15,186 bases of DNA from Paraglomus occultum (lineage: Eukaryota > Glomeromycota > Glomeromycetes > Paraglomerales > Paraglomeraceae), in contig CAJVPJ010000877.1 in assembly GCA_910592205.1 (NCBI GenBank), positions 1 to 15,186 on the forward strand. Reading direction: 5' to 3'. The notes under the pieces were generated by a model that saw nothing but the letters and a program-made list of their open reading frames with translations, was not told the origin of the DNA and did not search any database. Every line of letters begins with the position of its first letter. The first letter of the stretch is position 1. Positions 1 to 8,360 of the stretch are shown one piece after another. The translations under genes and the position numbers were made by a program.

Positions 1-1
1 T

Positions 2-1366
2 TTGGTAAAAAATTCTCCACAATTGCTACTTTTTAATAAGAGAGAAAAAGAAATATACGACAAAATTAAGAAGGAAATCAGAAAAAAAGTCAAAGCCCGC
101 GAGTTGTTAAAAGAAGAATTAACCGAAAATGATGAGAAAATTAAGGACTTAGAGAAAAGGTTGGAAATTAGTAAAAAAGAAATTAAAGAACTAGAAAAAC
201 TATTAGTACCTTGTGTTGATGATTTAACTCAAAAATTAGAAATTAAAAAAGAAGAATTGAAAAGGTTAGTAAATGATGCAAAAGAAGAAATTGAAAAAAA
301 TAATCTAAATTATCTAGAAGAAGACTTAGTTCATTTGTTAGAAAGTCAAAGTGAATTGGTTAAAAGTGATAATAATTCTTCTCAGGAAGAGTTAGCACAT
401 ACCAAAGAGACAATTAATCGTTACTTCAAAAACACTAAAAAAATAGAAGAAATTTGTCAAAAACAAGCAGAAATTACGGAGTTAAAGGTTGGTTTGAATA
501 AACTAAAAATGAAGAATGTCAAGAATATTCTTCTGATTGGTAATACTGGCAGTGGTAAATCGACTCTGGCTAATGTCTTGACTGACACTAGCGAGTTCAA
601 AGAGGGAAAATATGCAACTAGTGAAACTAAGGAAACCCAAATCAGAGAATTTGAAGAAAAATATGCCGTATACCGAGTAATTGATACCGTGGGAATAGGT
701 GATACACAATTATCAGAAGACAATGTATTAGACAAAATAATTCAAACGATTTATTACTTGAGAGAAGGAATAAGCCAAATAGTGTTTGTTACTAGTGATA
801 GATTCGATGATGGAGAAATAATGGCTTATAAATTAGCAAAGACTATTTTCGCCTCAGGAAGTGAGGATATTGATGACTATATTACTATTGTGCGAACTAG
901 GTTTACTGATTTTGAAAATCAAGAAGAATGTAGAAAAGATATTGACTTAATGATTAAAAATGGCGGAAAGTTGTCAGAGATAATTAAAAAAGTTAAAGAA
1001 AAGGGTAAAATTATTCATGTGAATAACGGTACTGAGCAAGAAAGAAATTTTTCACGATCCATTTTAGTAAATTATTTAGTGGAAAATTGCCGAAAGGTCT
1101 ATAATGAATCTTTGGATTTACGGAGGTTAAGTAAGGCCATCAGCATAAATATGAGTAAAATAGAAGGCCTAGAGAGGAGAAAAAAAGAAGAAATAGGAGT
1201 AGAAGACATTAGGATTTTGGAAAATGAAATAGCAGAGTTAAGAAAGGAACTCCGTCAATCAACAAAAGAACATATTGACTGAAACAAGGTAATGGAAGCT
1301 ATCACTGAAAGTGCCAAACTTGCTAATCAAGTTGTTTCAGTAGCTGCCAAGTGTAAAGTAATGTAA
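2..1366 (+). CDS. Coiled-coil plus AIG1-type P-loop GTPase (5' end uncertain)
   Basis: The frame is open from the window edge to TAA at 1364-1366, reading one UGA (1280-1282) as Trp, giving about 454 residues. No convincing start is visible (TTG at 2 is the first option), so the N-terminus may lie outside. Residues about 10-165 are Lys/Glu-rich coiled coil. The GTPase domain follows: Walker A/G1 GNTGSGKS at about 180-187, G3 DTVG at about 228-231, a TSDR motif near 264 that may be the degenerate G4, and IVRT near 298. The short C-terminus is again coiled coil. The G1-G3 spacing and the IDTVGIGDT signature match AIG1/GIMAP/Toc34-like GTPases, which are expanded in Rhizophagus fungi; bacterial Era-type GTPases fit less well. 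These are usually membrane- or oligomer-forming GTPases, but the target here is unknown. Its C-terminal half is homologous to the N-terminal part of the gene at 12950-15186. Confidence 0.8.
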
Positions 1367-1376
1367 TCTGCTTAAT

Positions 1377-1394
1377 TTGAGAAAATTGAGAAAA
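1377..1394. repeat. Perfect tandem 9-bp repeat before the toxin-antitoxin pair
   Basis: TTGAGAAAA occurs twice with no spacer, 45 bases upstream of the XRE gene start. Tandem half-sites in this position are common operators for autoregulating antitoxins, but in AT-rich DNA chance is a real alternative. Confidence 0.35.
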
Positions 1395-1416
1395 CCTAGA
1401 TCATTACTAAAAAACT

Positions 1417-1422
1417 TATAAA
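1417..1422 (+). promoter_or_regulatory. Possible -10 element of the XRE/toxin operon
   Basis: TATAAA lies 17 bases upstream of the ATG at 1440, so the leader would be very short and there is no Shine-Dalgarno. No good -35 sits at 16-18 bp. Weak, because such hexamers are frequent in this AT-rich sequence. Confidence 0.3.
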
Positions 1423-1439
1423 ATCAGTTAATAAGAATT

Positions 1440-1790
1440 ATGACACAAAATAAAGGCTTCCAAAAATATCTCCAAGAAATTGAAAGTTCTGATTATGACG
1501 GCCCTGATATTTCCCAAGCACTACCCGCTAATGCTTCGCCAATTGATAAGGCCAAATATAAGGTTTGTGAGAAAATATTAGCCTATCAGCAGGATAATAA
1601 TTTACCGATTGAAGAAGTAGCACACAAAATCAAACTAACTACTGCGGAGACCAAAGATATTTTTCATTATCACCTAAACTGTTTCACTCTCGACCGATTA
1701 TTAACTTACGCTAGCCGTTTATTTTCTCCTAACGAAATAGAAGTATCTATTACCGAAAAAAAAGACACGATACATGCCCGAACTGTTTAA
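1440..1790 (+). CDS. XRE-type HTH protein, probable antitoxin
   Basis: A 116-aa protein starting at ATG 1440, with a short disordered N-terminus (residues 1-40). A helix-turn-helix domain of the COG5606/HTH_37 kind follows at about 45-105: a helix with KILAYQQDNNL, then IEEVAHKIKL as the turn and TTAETKDIF as the recognition helix, then a LDRLLTYASRLF helix. This family usually binds and neutralises a small RelE/ParE-fold or similar toxin and represses its own operon. Its last 17 bases overlap the next gene, so the two are co-translated, antitoxin first. The tandem repeat just upstream is a candidate operator. It contains no UGA codon. The HTH call is reasonably sure; the antitoxin role rests on context. 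Confidence 0.75.
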   Translation: MTQNKGFQKYLQEIESSDYDGPDISQALPANASPIDKAKYKVCEKILAYQQDNNLPIEEVAHKIKLTTAETKDIFHYHLNCFTLDRLLTYASRLFSPNEIEVSITEKKDTIHARTV

Positions 1791-2127
1791 GTTTGTTGAG
1801 GAAAAGGAAGCCGATAAAGAGCGACGGTGAACTTATTCTATACAATTTACCTTTATTTTTAATACCTTAACCATTAACGAAATCACCATCACCGACCACA
1901 CCTGAAAGAAAAAAGGTCGTGAAGCAATTACCAAAGAATTAATATTAGATATTTTTCGAGCCGAAGTAAATGGTAAAAGATTTTTCCCCACTGACTACCA
2001 TGGCAAGAGAAAGGTTTTTCTCCGGGAAGGAGTTCCTTTTGGCGATAAAAAATATAAACTAGTTTTCTGATTTAAAGATGGGACTACTAGCCATTTATGA
2101 ATTAGAAATTGTCATCAACAAGATTAA
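1774..2127 (+). CDS. Small toxin-like protein paired with the XRE gene (DUF4258-like?)
   Basis: The frame encodes 117 aa from ATG 1774 to TAA 2125-2127, reading four UGA codons as Trp; under the standard code it would be broken into pieces. It overlaps the XRE gene by 17 nt. The protein is basic, with predicted alternating beta strands. A central region resembles the pattern of DUF4258/RelE-like small toxins: an ITxH-like strand, a Lys/Arg-rich helix (about residues 45-65), then strands ending in a Trp-x-Arg-x-Cys-His segment. The assignment comes from general shape and from the neighbouring antitoxin-type HTH gene; I do not recognise a specific family. The probable target would be RNA or the ribosome, but that is inference. 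Alternative: a non-toxic partner of the HTH protein. Confidence 0.6.
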
Positions 2128-2143
2128 AAAAGAGAAAATTTAA

Positions 2144-2173
2144 CACTGAATAAAAATTGCTAGTTTATCAGTG
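2144..2173 (-). terminator. Hairpin between convergent genes
   Basis: CACTG-A-ATAAA pairs with TTTATCAGTG around a 9-base loop, giving a 10-bp stem with one bulged A. On the minus strand the stem is followed directly by a T-rich run (TTAAATTTTCTCTTTTTT), which suits termination of the MNT operon ending at 2215. On the plus strand there is no T-run, though the hairpin could still protect the toxin mRNA 3' end. Confidence 0.4.
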
Positions 2174-2214
2174 AGATTAATTTGGTGGTGTCTTCTAGTG
2201 CCTAATCACTCTTT

Positions 2215-2505
2215 TTAATATTTCACTAGCAATGTCAAATCTGACTTAATTAATTCCTGAAATCTGGGTCGCATGTGCTTTCAATTAACTAACTCTACTT
2301 CAAAAGGTAAATTAGATTCCGTAAACTGTTCGCGGATTTGACTAATAATGGCCAGTGGCACCTCTTCTTGGTAGCAGATATCTAAATCGGAGTATTTTCG
2401 CGCAGTTCCTTTTACTCGTGAGCCATAAGCATAAAATTGGTAAGGGTATTTGTTCAGTATTTGTTGGATTATTTTGTGATGTCTTTCTTCTAATTGTAGG
2501 TTCAT
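2215..2505 (-). CDS. MNT-type minimal nucleotidyltransferase
   Basis: A 96-aa protein from ATG 2505 to TAA 2215-2217. One UGA at 2281-2283 is read as Trp, which extends the ORF past its apparent end at 2281. It has the nucleotidyltransferase signature YGSRVKGTARKYSDLDI: Gly-Ser, then Asp-x-Asp ten residues on, binding two metals. The third acidic position in the following strand is Glu (VEL) where most relatives have Asp. Stand-alone MNT proteins pair with helical HEPN or HI0074-type partners, in some systems as AMP-transferring antitoxins. The start lies 4 nt after the stop of the upstream gene, so the two are translationally coupled. No Shine-Dalgarno is present. The family is clear; whether the pair is a toxin-antitoxin system or a housekeeping-type enzyme pair is open. 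Confidence 0.88.
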
Positions 2506-2509
2506 AATT

Positions 2510-2905
2510 TTATTTACTAATCTCTTCTTGGATTTTGTTAATTAAGTAATCCAGATCAGTTAAAAAATCTGGTAATACTTTTCAAACGTCGGCTAATATG
2601 TCGGCTTCATAACTATGGACGGTTAAATTTCTAGTTTCCAAATATTTTTCTCCTCATACTTCAAACTCACGGATTAAACCTTCGGCCGCAGCTTTGCGGA
2701 AAGTTTCTTTTGGACTGTAAACTTCAACACCTTTGGTTTTGAGAATTTTTTGACAAGTTTTTCAACTTAACTCGTAAGCCATCTCGAAGGCTTGAACACC
2801 ACCCATTTCTTCCAGTTCGCTACTGGTTCCTTCCTTGACAACCTTTTCTAATAATCTTTTAGTTTTTAAGAGGGGTTGAATGTCAATTACTTCCTTTTTG
2901 TTCAT
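2510..2905 (-). CDS. HI0074-like nucleotidyltransferase substrate-binding (HEPN-fold) protein
   Basis: A 131-aa all-helical protein, ATG 2905 to TAA 2510-2512, with UGA read as Trp at three sites. It carries the HI0074/NTase_sub_bind signature: AFEMAYELSWKT, where the conserved Trp is encoded by UGA, then SPKETFRKAAAEGLI, a Trp-Gly-Glu segment, and RNLTVHSYE. The last is an RX4H motif of the type used by HEPN ribonucleases. The partner MNT gene starts 4 nt downstream. In HEPN-MNT modules the HEPN protein is the toxin and MNT adenylylates it; HI0074/HI0073 relatives form a two-protein nucleotidyltransferase. The length is normal for the family. The gene is preceded by a 52-bp spacer with a G8 tract on this strand, and by the 55-aa gene. 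Confidence 0.88.
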
Positions 2906-2950
2906 TAATTAATATTTTTTTCTTATTTTTTGCTTTTCTTAGAAAATATT

Positions 2951-2958
2951 CCCCCCCC
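2951..2958. repeat. C8/G8 homopolymer between genes
   Basis: Eight C in a row (G8 on the minus strand) start at the stop codon of the 55-aa gene and precede the HI0074-like gene. G/C tracts of this length are out of place in such AT-rich DNA and are prone to slippage. Confidence 0.6.
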
Positions 2959-3125
2959 TAATGGTCGTAGTTGACTGCTAATTGGCGGAGACTATTGATA
3001 ATGAGAAATTTTTTTACTTCTTTAATATCGCTTTTAATTTCTCTTAATTCTTGAATGACTTCTCTATTTTCGGTGGTTGCTATTCCACGATTGCTTGACA
3101 TGGTTTTTAGTTGTTTTTTAGTCAT
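2958..3125 (-). CDS. Small 55-aa helical protein of unknown function
   Basis: An ATG at 3125 opens a 55-codon frame ending in TAG at 2958-2960, too short for most ORF lists. A second ATG lies at residue 9. The middle (REVIQELREIKSDIKEVKKF) is a perfect amphipathic coiled-coil heptad region, followed by a short hydrophobic stretch. It starts only 6 nt after the stop of the LRR gene upstream and runs in the same direction, so it is probably co-transcribed with it and perhaps with the helical/MNT pair downstream. I recognise no family. It could be an oligomerising partner of the LRR protein. It contains no UGA codon, so nothing in it tests the genetic code. Confidence 0.5.
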   Translation of the reverse strand: MTKKQLKTMSSNRGIATTENREVIQELREIKSDIKEVKKFLIINSLRQLAVNYDH

Positions 3126-3131
3126 ATTAAG

Positions 3132-5348
3132 TTACTTTTTAGGCAATGCTTCAATTCTAGTTTCTAATTCTATATTTTCATCTTCTAGGCTATCTAAAAG
3201 GCGAATGTGGCTATCATCCTGAATAAGTTCTGATGGAATTTCAACTCTGGTTGCTTCTTGCCGAATTTCATTCTTTTCTTCTTCCTCAACTGTTCCATAG
3301 TAAAAGCTTCGTCGGTACTTATTTATTTCTTTTTCCAATTCTTTTATTGCTTGGAAAATTCCTCCTAGTTGACTGCTCCCTTCTTCAATTTTTTCCTTGT
3401 CTAAATCTTGAGCAAGTTCATTTTTATTTGTTTGCAACTCAAAAATGCTAATTGTTCCATTACTGTCTTCATCGTATTTTGTTGAAAATTCTTTAGACCT
3501 GTTATCTAAATCTTTCAGTGCTTCATCTAATTTTTCTTTTCCTATCTTGTAACCTCGGAGTGATTCGAGTATTCCTTTCAACTCATGGTAATTATCCAAC
3601 AACTCAACCGCATCTTTCGTAAATTCCTCCCATTTTTGGCTTTTTTCTTCGTATCACTTTTGTTTGGCATAAGAGGTAATTGTCTCAATTATTGGAGAAG
3701 CCACTGCTACCGCCCCTACTTGATAATTATAGAAGGATAAAATACCACTAATACCAATAGCTGCCCTTCCTCCCCACTGAGGAATAGTTCAATATCAATT
3801 TATTTTGAATTCTTTGGGAGATTGCAAATTACTTAATTCATTTGTCTTCTCACTACCAAAGAATTTTCTTTTATTTTTTTCATATCAATCATCTTCTACT
3901 TCCTCACTTCATTTGTTAACAAATTTTTTGATGTTACTACGAATTACAAATAATCTTTCAATAGGAATAGATAAGACAATATTGCTCCTTAATTCCTCAC
4001 GTCATTTAACTAAGTTAAAGTATTTTTCGCCATCTCTTCTTTCTTCAAGATGCTTAACTAAAATACTAGCAATTTTGGCTGATTTCTTTGTGGTGTCTGG
4101 CTCGCAGTAGAGTTCTCGACAATTATCTGATAAGTAGTCGAGACCTGAATCCACATCAGTATTATTAAGAATAATTGTTCTTAGTTCTTTCATGTTTTCT
4201 AGATATTTTAAACTACCAGTAAAAGGACAATTACCAATATTTAGAACTTTTAAAGCGGTAAAGGGAGTTAAAAAATTCAGACTTTCTTTCAGTTCTTGAT
4301 TGTCATTTAACTTTAACTTCTCTAATTTTTCTTGGTTAGGTATCGTTTGTAGAAAATTAGTATTAGTAAATTCGTTGTTTGAACAATCTAACTCAGTCAA
4401 ATTTTGACAACCGCTTAGATTTAGGCTAGTTAATTGGTTGTAAGAACAATTCAATTTTTCTAAATTAGTGAAATCACTCAGGTCTAGTTTCCCTGTCAAA
4501 TTCTTATCGCTCATAATTATCTCTTTATAATGCTGTCGGTTGGTATAAGGAGGATATTTTTCATTTAATCATTCTTGAGCCTCTTGTCTTTTAAAAGCTT
4601 CTGTTCCGAACAATTTTACAACTTGGCGTCAAGGGGCAAAACGATATCAATCCTTAACAAAAGGTGGTTCATTTTCTTCCTGTTGCTGAAGCTTTTCTGT
4701 TACTCTGGGAAATCTAACTGACCTCTCTATTTCTCACTTAATATCTAAATAACCAGCATTTTTTCGTTGCCAGCTGTTGACTAAACAAATTTTCCTTAAA
4801 CTATCTGGTAAGTATTTTAATCCAGAATCGATGTCAGTGTTAGCAATGTTTATTCATTTCAAATCTCTGAGGTTTTGGAGGGGTTGCAAAGAACCATTGA
4901 AACGATTATAAATGTTCTGCTCCAACTTTTCTTTACTATGGTTGTCAACGAACAATTTTTCTAATTTAATAAATTTACTCAAAAAAGACAAATCTTGTTT
5001 TGCAAAATTGTTACTATGAATACTTAAATGGGTTAATTTTTCAGGGTTAAGGCTACTGAGAAAACTAGTGTCAGTTAGTAAGTTATTAGCAATATTTAGT
5101 TCGTTAACTTCCGGGCAGTTATCAACGGTTAAATAGGCAACTTGACAGCCATTAGCGTGGAAGTAATTCAATTTAGGCAGGTTAATTAGTTTAATGCTAA
5201 CAAGGTCTTTGTTGTTGCCACATTTGATACTTTCTAAATTGGGGAAATCTTGGACGATTAATTGACCCACTAACTCTTGATTAGCAAGGTCTAGTTCTTT
5301 GACTTCTTTGGAATAATTTTGATCCAACCATTCTTGTGCGTTTACCAT
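3132..5348 (-). CDS. Double-LRR, membrane-hairpin, EF-hand-like protein (738 aa)
   Basis: Under the standard code this looks like three ORFs; all are in one frame and joined only by UGA, with no TAA or TAG until 3132. Order: leader AQEWLDQNYSKE (5-16); first LRR block (about 17-175); Trp-rich connector ending FAPWRQVVKLFG (about 230-250); a second leader AQEWLNEKYPPY; second LRR block (about 275-395) with LDLSDFTNLEKLNCSYNQL-type repeats; motif ERLFVIRSNIKKFV (about 465-478); hydrophobic segments at about 529-555; a helical domain; the loop DEDSNGTISIFE (626-637), which fits the EF-hand Ca2+ consensus at positions 1, 3, 5, 6, 8 and 12; and a coiled-coil acidic tail. The repeats fit ligand recognition and the hydrophobic part membrane anchoring, but topology is unproven. 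It starts at ATG 5348, divergent from the LRR-HET gene. Confidence 0.85.
3438..3473 (-). other. EF-hand-like Ca2+-binding loop
   Basis: These codons give D-E-D-S-N-G-T-I-S-I-F-E: Asp at 1, Asp at 3, Asn at 5, Gly at 6, Ile at 8, Glu at 12, which is the canonical 12-residue loop. Predicted helices flank it on both sides. A weaker copy sits at the same place in the paralogue at 13745-13780. Confidence 0.65.
3909..3959 (-). other. Conserved pre-membrane motif ERLFVIRSNIKKFV
   Basis: This stretch and 14312-14362 encode the same motif, followed by Asn/Asp-Lys-Trp, with near-identical DNA. The LRR sequence around them has diverged far more. It lies between the LRR block and the hydrophobic segments, so it may be a linker or docking element. 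Confidence 0.7.
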
Positions 5349-5534
5349 ATTTTAAATATATGTCTTATTTTAGCCAATTTTGAATGAGTGGATTAGTTGT
5401 ATTTAACATTAGTCAATATTATAGCTGGTTTAATTTTTGCCGCACTTGGCTTTTTTAGTTTATTTTCAACACGAAAAAGCGAATAATTTTCCTGTTTTCA
5501 GGCTAAAGTTAATTTATCCTAAAAATGACTTAAT
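5349..5534. promoter_or_regulatory. Divergent intergenic promoter region
   Basis: These 186 AT-rich bases separate the double-LRR gene (-) from the LRR-HET gene (+), so both promoters should lie here. Neither start codon has a Shine-Dalgarno. The only clear symmetry is CCTG-TTTT-CAGG at 5491-5502, 32 bp before the LRR-HET start, a possible operator or small hairpin. I cannot assign -35/-10 elements with confidence. Confidence 0.4.
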
Positions 5535-8273
5535 ATGACTAAAAACAGCAGAAAGAAAAGAAGAATAGCAGTTAGTTCTTCAGATAATTGAAAGGATATT
5601 CTTCCGGGATTCACCGAAAGATTACGAGAAGAATGAGAAAAGAAAGGATTTAATTATGAAGAGTGCAAAGAGTGAATTAACAATGGTTTAAAACCAACTG
5701 ATGCTGACTATGCTTGGTGGCTAAAAACTGAAATTGAAATTAATCCTTCTTTGTATGGCTCTAAAAATAAGGAAAGGAAAGAAAAATGAAGAGAAACATG
5801 AAAAAAATTTTTGAGCATTCAGAATGCCCAAGAATGATTAGAGGTTAATTACCCTAAAGAAAACGAGGATGCCACCTTATTTGCTAGAAGTAAAAATTTA
5901 GGGGGAAAACTAATTATAAAGGGATACCAGGAATTAAAAAATATCTATTGCGAACATAATAGTAGCCTTACTCATGTTGAACTTATTGATCTGCCCGAAC
6001 TAACTCATTTTAGTGTTAGTGATTGCCATTTGGAAAATATAAGGATTAGGGGCTGTCCAAAAATTAGCCACTTAAATGTCAGTAATAACTACCTTCGCGA
6101 TTTAAACTTTTTGGACAGTCTGCCACCAGAAAAGTTGAAATATCTAGGTCTTCATAACAATGACATAGGTAAAAAGGAAAACGAACAAGAAGAAAAGCAC
6201 AATTTAAGTTCTTTTAGTAGATTTGTTAATCTAGAAGAATTATACATTGATAATTCTGACAAAGGAAAGTTTGAGAAAGACCTCTATAACCGTTTTACTG
6301 GTTCTTTAAAGCCTCTAAAAGATTTAGAAAAATTAAAGTGATTAAATGTCAGTAACACAGATATAGGAAATGACTTAGGGACCAGCGAAAAAGATACTGA
6401 TTATGGGTTATGGTATTTACCAAACAGTGTGAAGAAAATTGGTTGCAAAGGTAGCAATGATTGAGTAGATAAGGAAGGCAAAAAAAAGGTTTGGGGTTGC
6501 GAAAAAATCCAAAAAAAACTGAAAAAAAAATTTGGCGCTACTAAGGAACCGCAACAAATAGAAGTTGACGAGCCAGAATTTGCCCGTGAGTGATGTGTAG
6601 TGGAACCATTTTTTGCTAATAAAACAGACGTAATGATAGCTCCCAGCCTCTTGCTCAAATCGCTAAACAAAAACAGGATTAAGGAAAATTATGATTGCGA
6701 TAACATAAACTATCGAGAAATACGTCTAAGAGATGGCAAACCTTTTTCTTGAGAAATTACTAATAATAACTCTGAACAAACCGTAATCAAAAAATTACCA
6801 AGTAAACTTTACAACATTAAAACAAAAAAAGTAGAAAAAACGGAAAGAAATTTGAATATAAGAAATTATGCTACCTTATCTTATGCTTATGGTAGCACCG
6901 ATCCGAATGATAAAAAGTTAAGTTCGGGGGGGAGAAAGGCTCTAACTAAAGCCCGAGAAGCATGTTTTCATTTAGGAATTGATTATCTCTGAATGGATCA
7001 ATTATGTATTAACCAAAATAATAACGAAGAAAAAGCCCAAGAAATAAAAAAAATGCACCAATATTTTAGCAATGCCGATGTTACTTTAATAACGATTAAT
7101 ACTAAGGCAGAGGAAAAAAATAGCAATGAAGAACCGACTACTTTCAGCCTGTTAAGTGTATTAGAGTTGATACTTCGATCCAAATGATTTACTCGTTGTT
7201 GAACTTTTCAAGAGGGCTGACTATCTAAACAAACTATTTTTATGTTTGATGACTATCTAATCGATGGAAGAATAATGGCCGGGGTTTGAGTTTTAGAACA
7301 ACCCTCTTATAGTGACGGCATTAAATATAATAACATTAATGAGTTTAATGATGGCTCAAAAAAAATCGCTACCCCTATTGGCTGAACCTACTATAAAAAA
7401 GGCTACAGTCATGAAGACACAATTTTTTTAACCTTAAATGAAATTTTGCGAGCAGTTAAAAAAAGAAAAAGAACTTTACCTATTGATAGTGTTTACTCCA
7501 TTTTAGGACTATTGCCTTATGGAAATAAAGTGCGAGTGGATTATTCTTTAACTCCTCAGCAGGCTTTGTTTGAGGTGATGAAAACGGCGGTGGAAAATGG
7601 TTACGCTGAGCCTTTGGCTTGGCACGGAATCGGAAAAAATGTTAAAGGTATTGGGCGATGCCTGCTGCCTAACATTGACAAGAAAGGTTCAACCAGCGTT
7701 CAAGGTTCATTATACATTCAGTGTAAACAGGAAGAAAGAGAAACGAAAAAAGCTATCACTTTTATGCCTAATAGTGTTAAAATAGCCGATTCAAGTGGCT
7801 TAACTTACACTATAAAGCAATTCGAAAGAAACACGGTATCTTTCGACGTAAGAGAAGACTTTTTGATAGATGGCGGTGCTTATATGAAAGATGTTGTGGT
7901 AACTTTTATTGACAAAAAAGAATACAAGGAAAGGCGAGTTACTTTATTAGGAACTCGGGAAACACTAGAAGAAATGAAACCAGGAGACCATTTAGTAACA
8001 TTTGGTAGAGGATATTGGAAAAGCAACAAACCTTTTGGCATAGTAATAAGGAGAAAAGGCAACCGCTATCACCGGATAGGTTTAGTAGAATTTCAAAAAG
8101 GAACTGAGAAAGAATTAAAACAAATAACCAAAGATGAGGAATTAACCATTTGAATAAATGATTACAACCAAAAAGATTCTTGTGAACAATTAGTATTTAG
8201 TGAAGAAGATTCAATAAATGATTGTCAAGAGTTTATGGAACAACCACCTAAGGAGCGTTTATCGCGTTCATAA
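5535..8273 (+). CDS. LRR-HET domain fusion protein (912 aa)
   Basis: A single frame from ATG 5535 to TAA 8271-8273, interrupted only by UGA. Order: basic tail; helical module EWEKKGFNYEECKEWI...GLKPTDADYAWWL (33-63); leader AQEWLEVNYPKE (98-109); LRR block (about 120-275); connector; HET domain from about 444 (ATLSYAYG), with YLWMDQLCINQ (484-494), RCWTFQE (Trp556) and DSVYSILGLLPYG (651-663); C-terminal beta-rich region (700-912). HET domains are characteristic of filamentous fungi, where they trigger cell death after non-self recognition; finding one in a UGA=Trp bacterial gene points to acquisition from a fungus. Two invariant HET Trp residues (486, 556) are UGA codons. A G7 tract lies inside the HET region. 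The role is inferred: an LRR sensor coupled to a cell-death or signalling effector, possibly acting in the host. Confidence 0.85.
6926..6934 (+). repeat. G7 tract inside the HET coding region
   Basis: Seven G in a row (TCG-GGG-GGG-AGA in frame) lie just after the first HET motif. A one-base slip would truncate the HET domain, so the tract could make the gene phase-variable. End coordinates are good to about two bases. Confidence 0.5.
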
Positions 8274-8333
8274 ATTATCTTATAACTGCAAAAATAAATA
8301 ATTTTGAATAAACTTTCTAATTTAGGCAAACAA

Positions 8334-8360
8334 CCATCCAAAATTTTTATTTTAGAATGG
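8334..8360. terminator. Imperfect hairpin between convergent genes
   Basis: CCAT-CC-AAAAT pairs imperfectly with ATTTT-AGA-ATGG, overlapping the stop of the LRR-coiled-coil gene and following the LRR-HET stop. It is AT-rich with internal mismatches and could serve both strands weakly. Low confidence. Confidence 0.25.

Noticed and set aside
457-735. Minus-strand ORFs opposite the GTPase and similar shadows at 3805-4110, 10019-10315, 10756-11237 and 13044-13424
   Set aside because: Each lies antisense to a gene with strong domain evidence, has a Ser/Phe/Leu-rich reverse-complement composition and shows no motif.
3132-5348. Three separate genes or a pseudogene with multiple stops
   Set aside because: All pieces share one frame, separated only by UGA, and the UGA positions align with Trp in paralogues. 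It is one intact gene under code 4.
5441-5462. Terminator at GCC-GCACTT-GGC followed by T6
   Set aside because: The stem is only 3 bp and lies in a divergent promoter region with no gene ending nearby.
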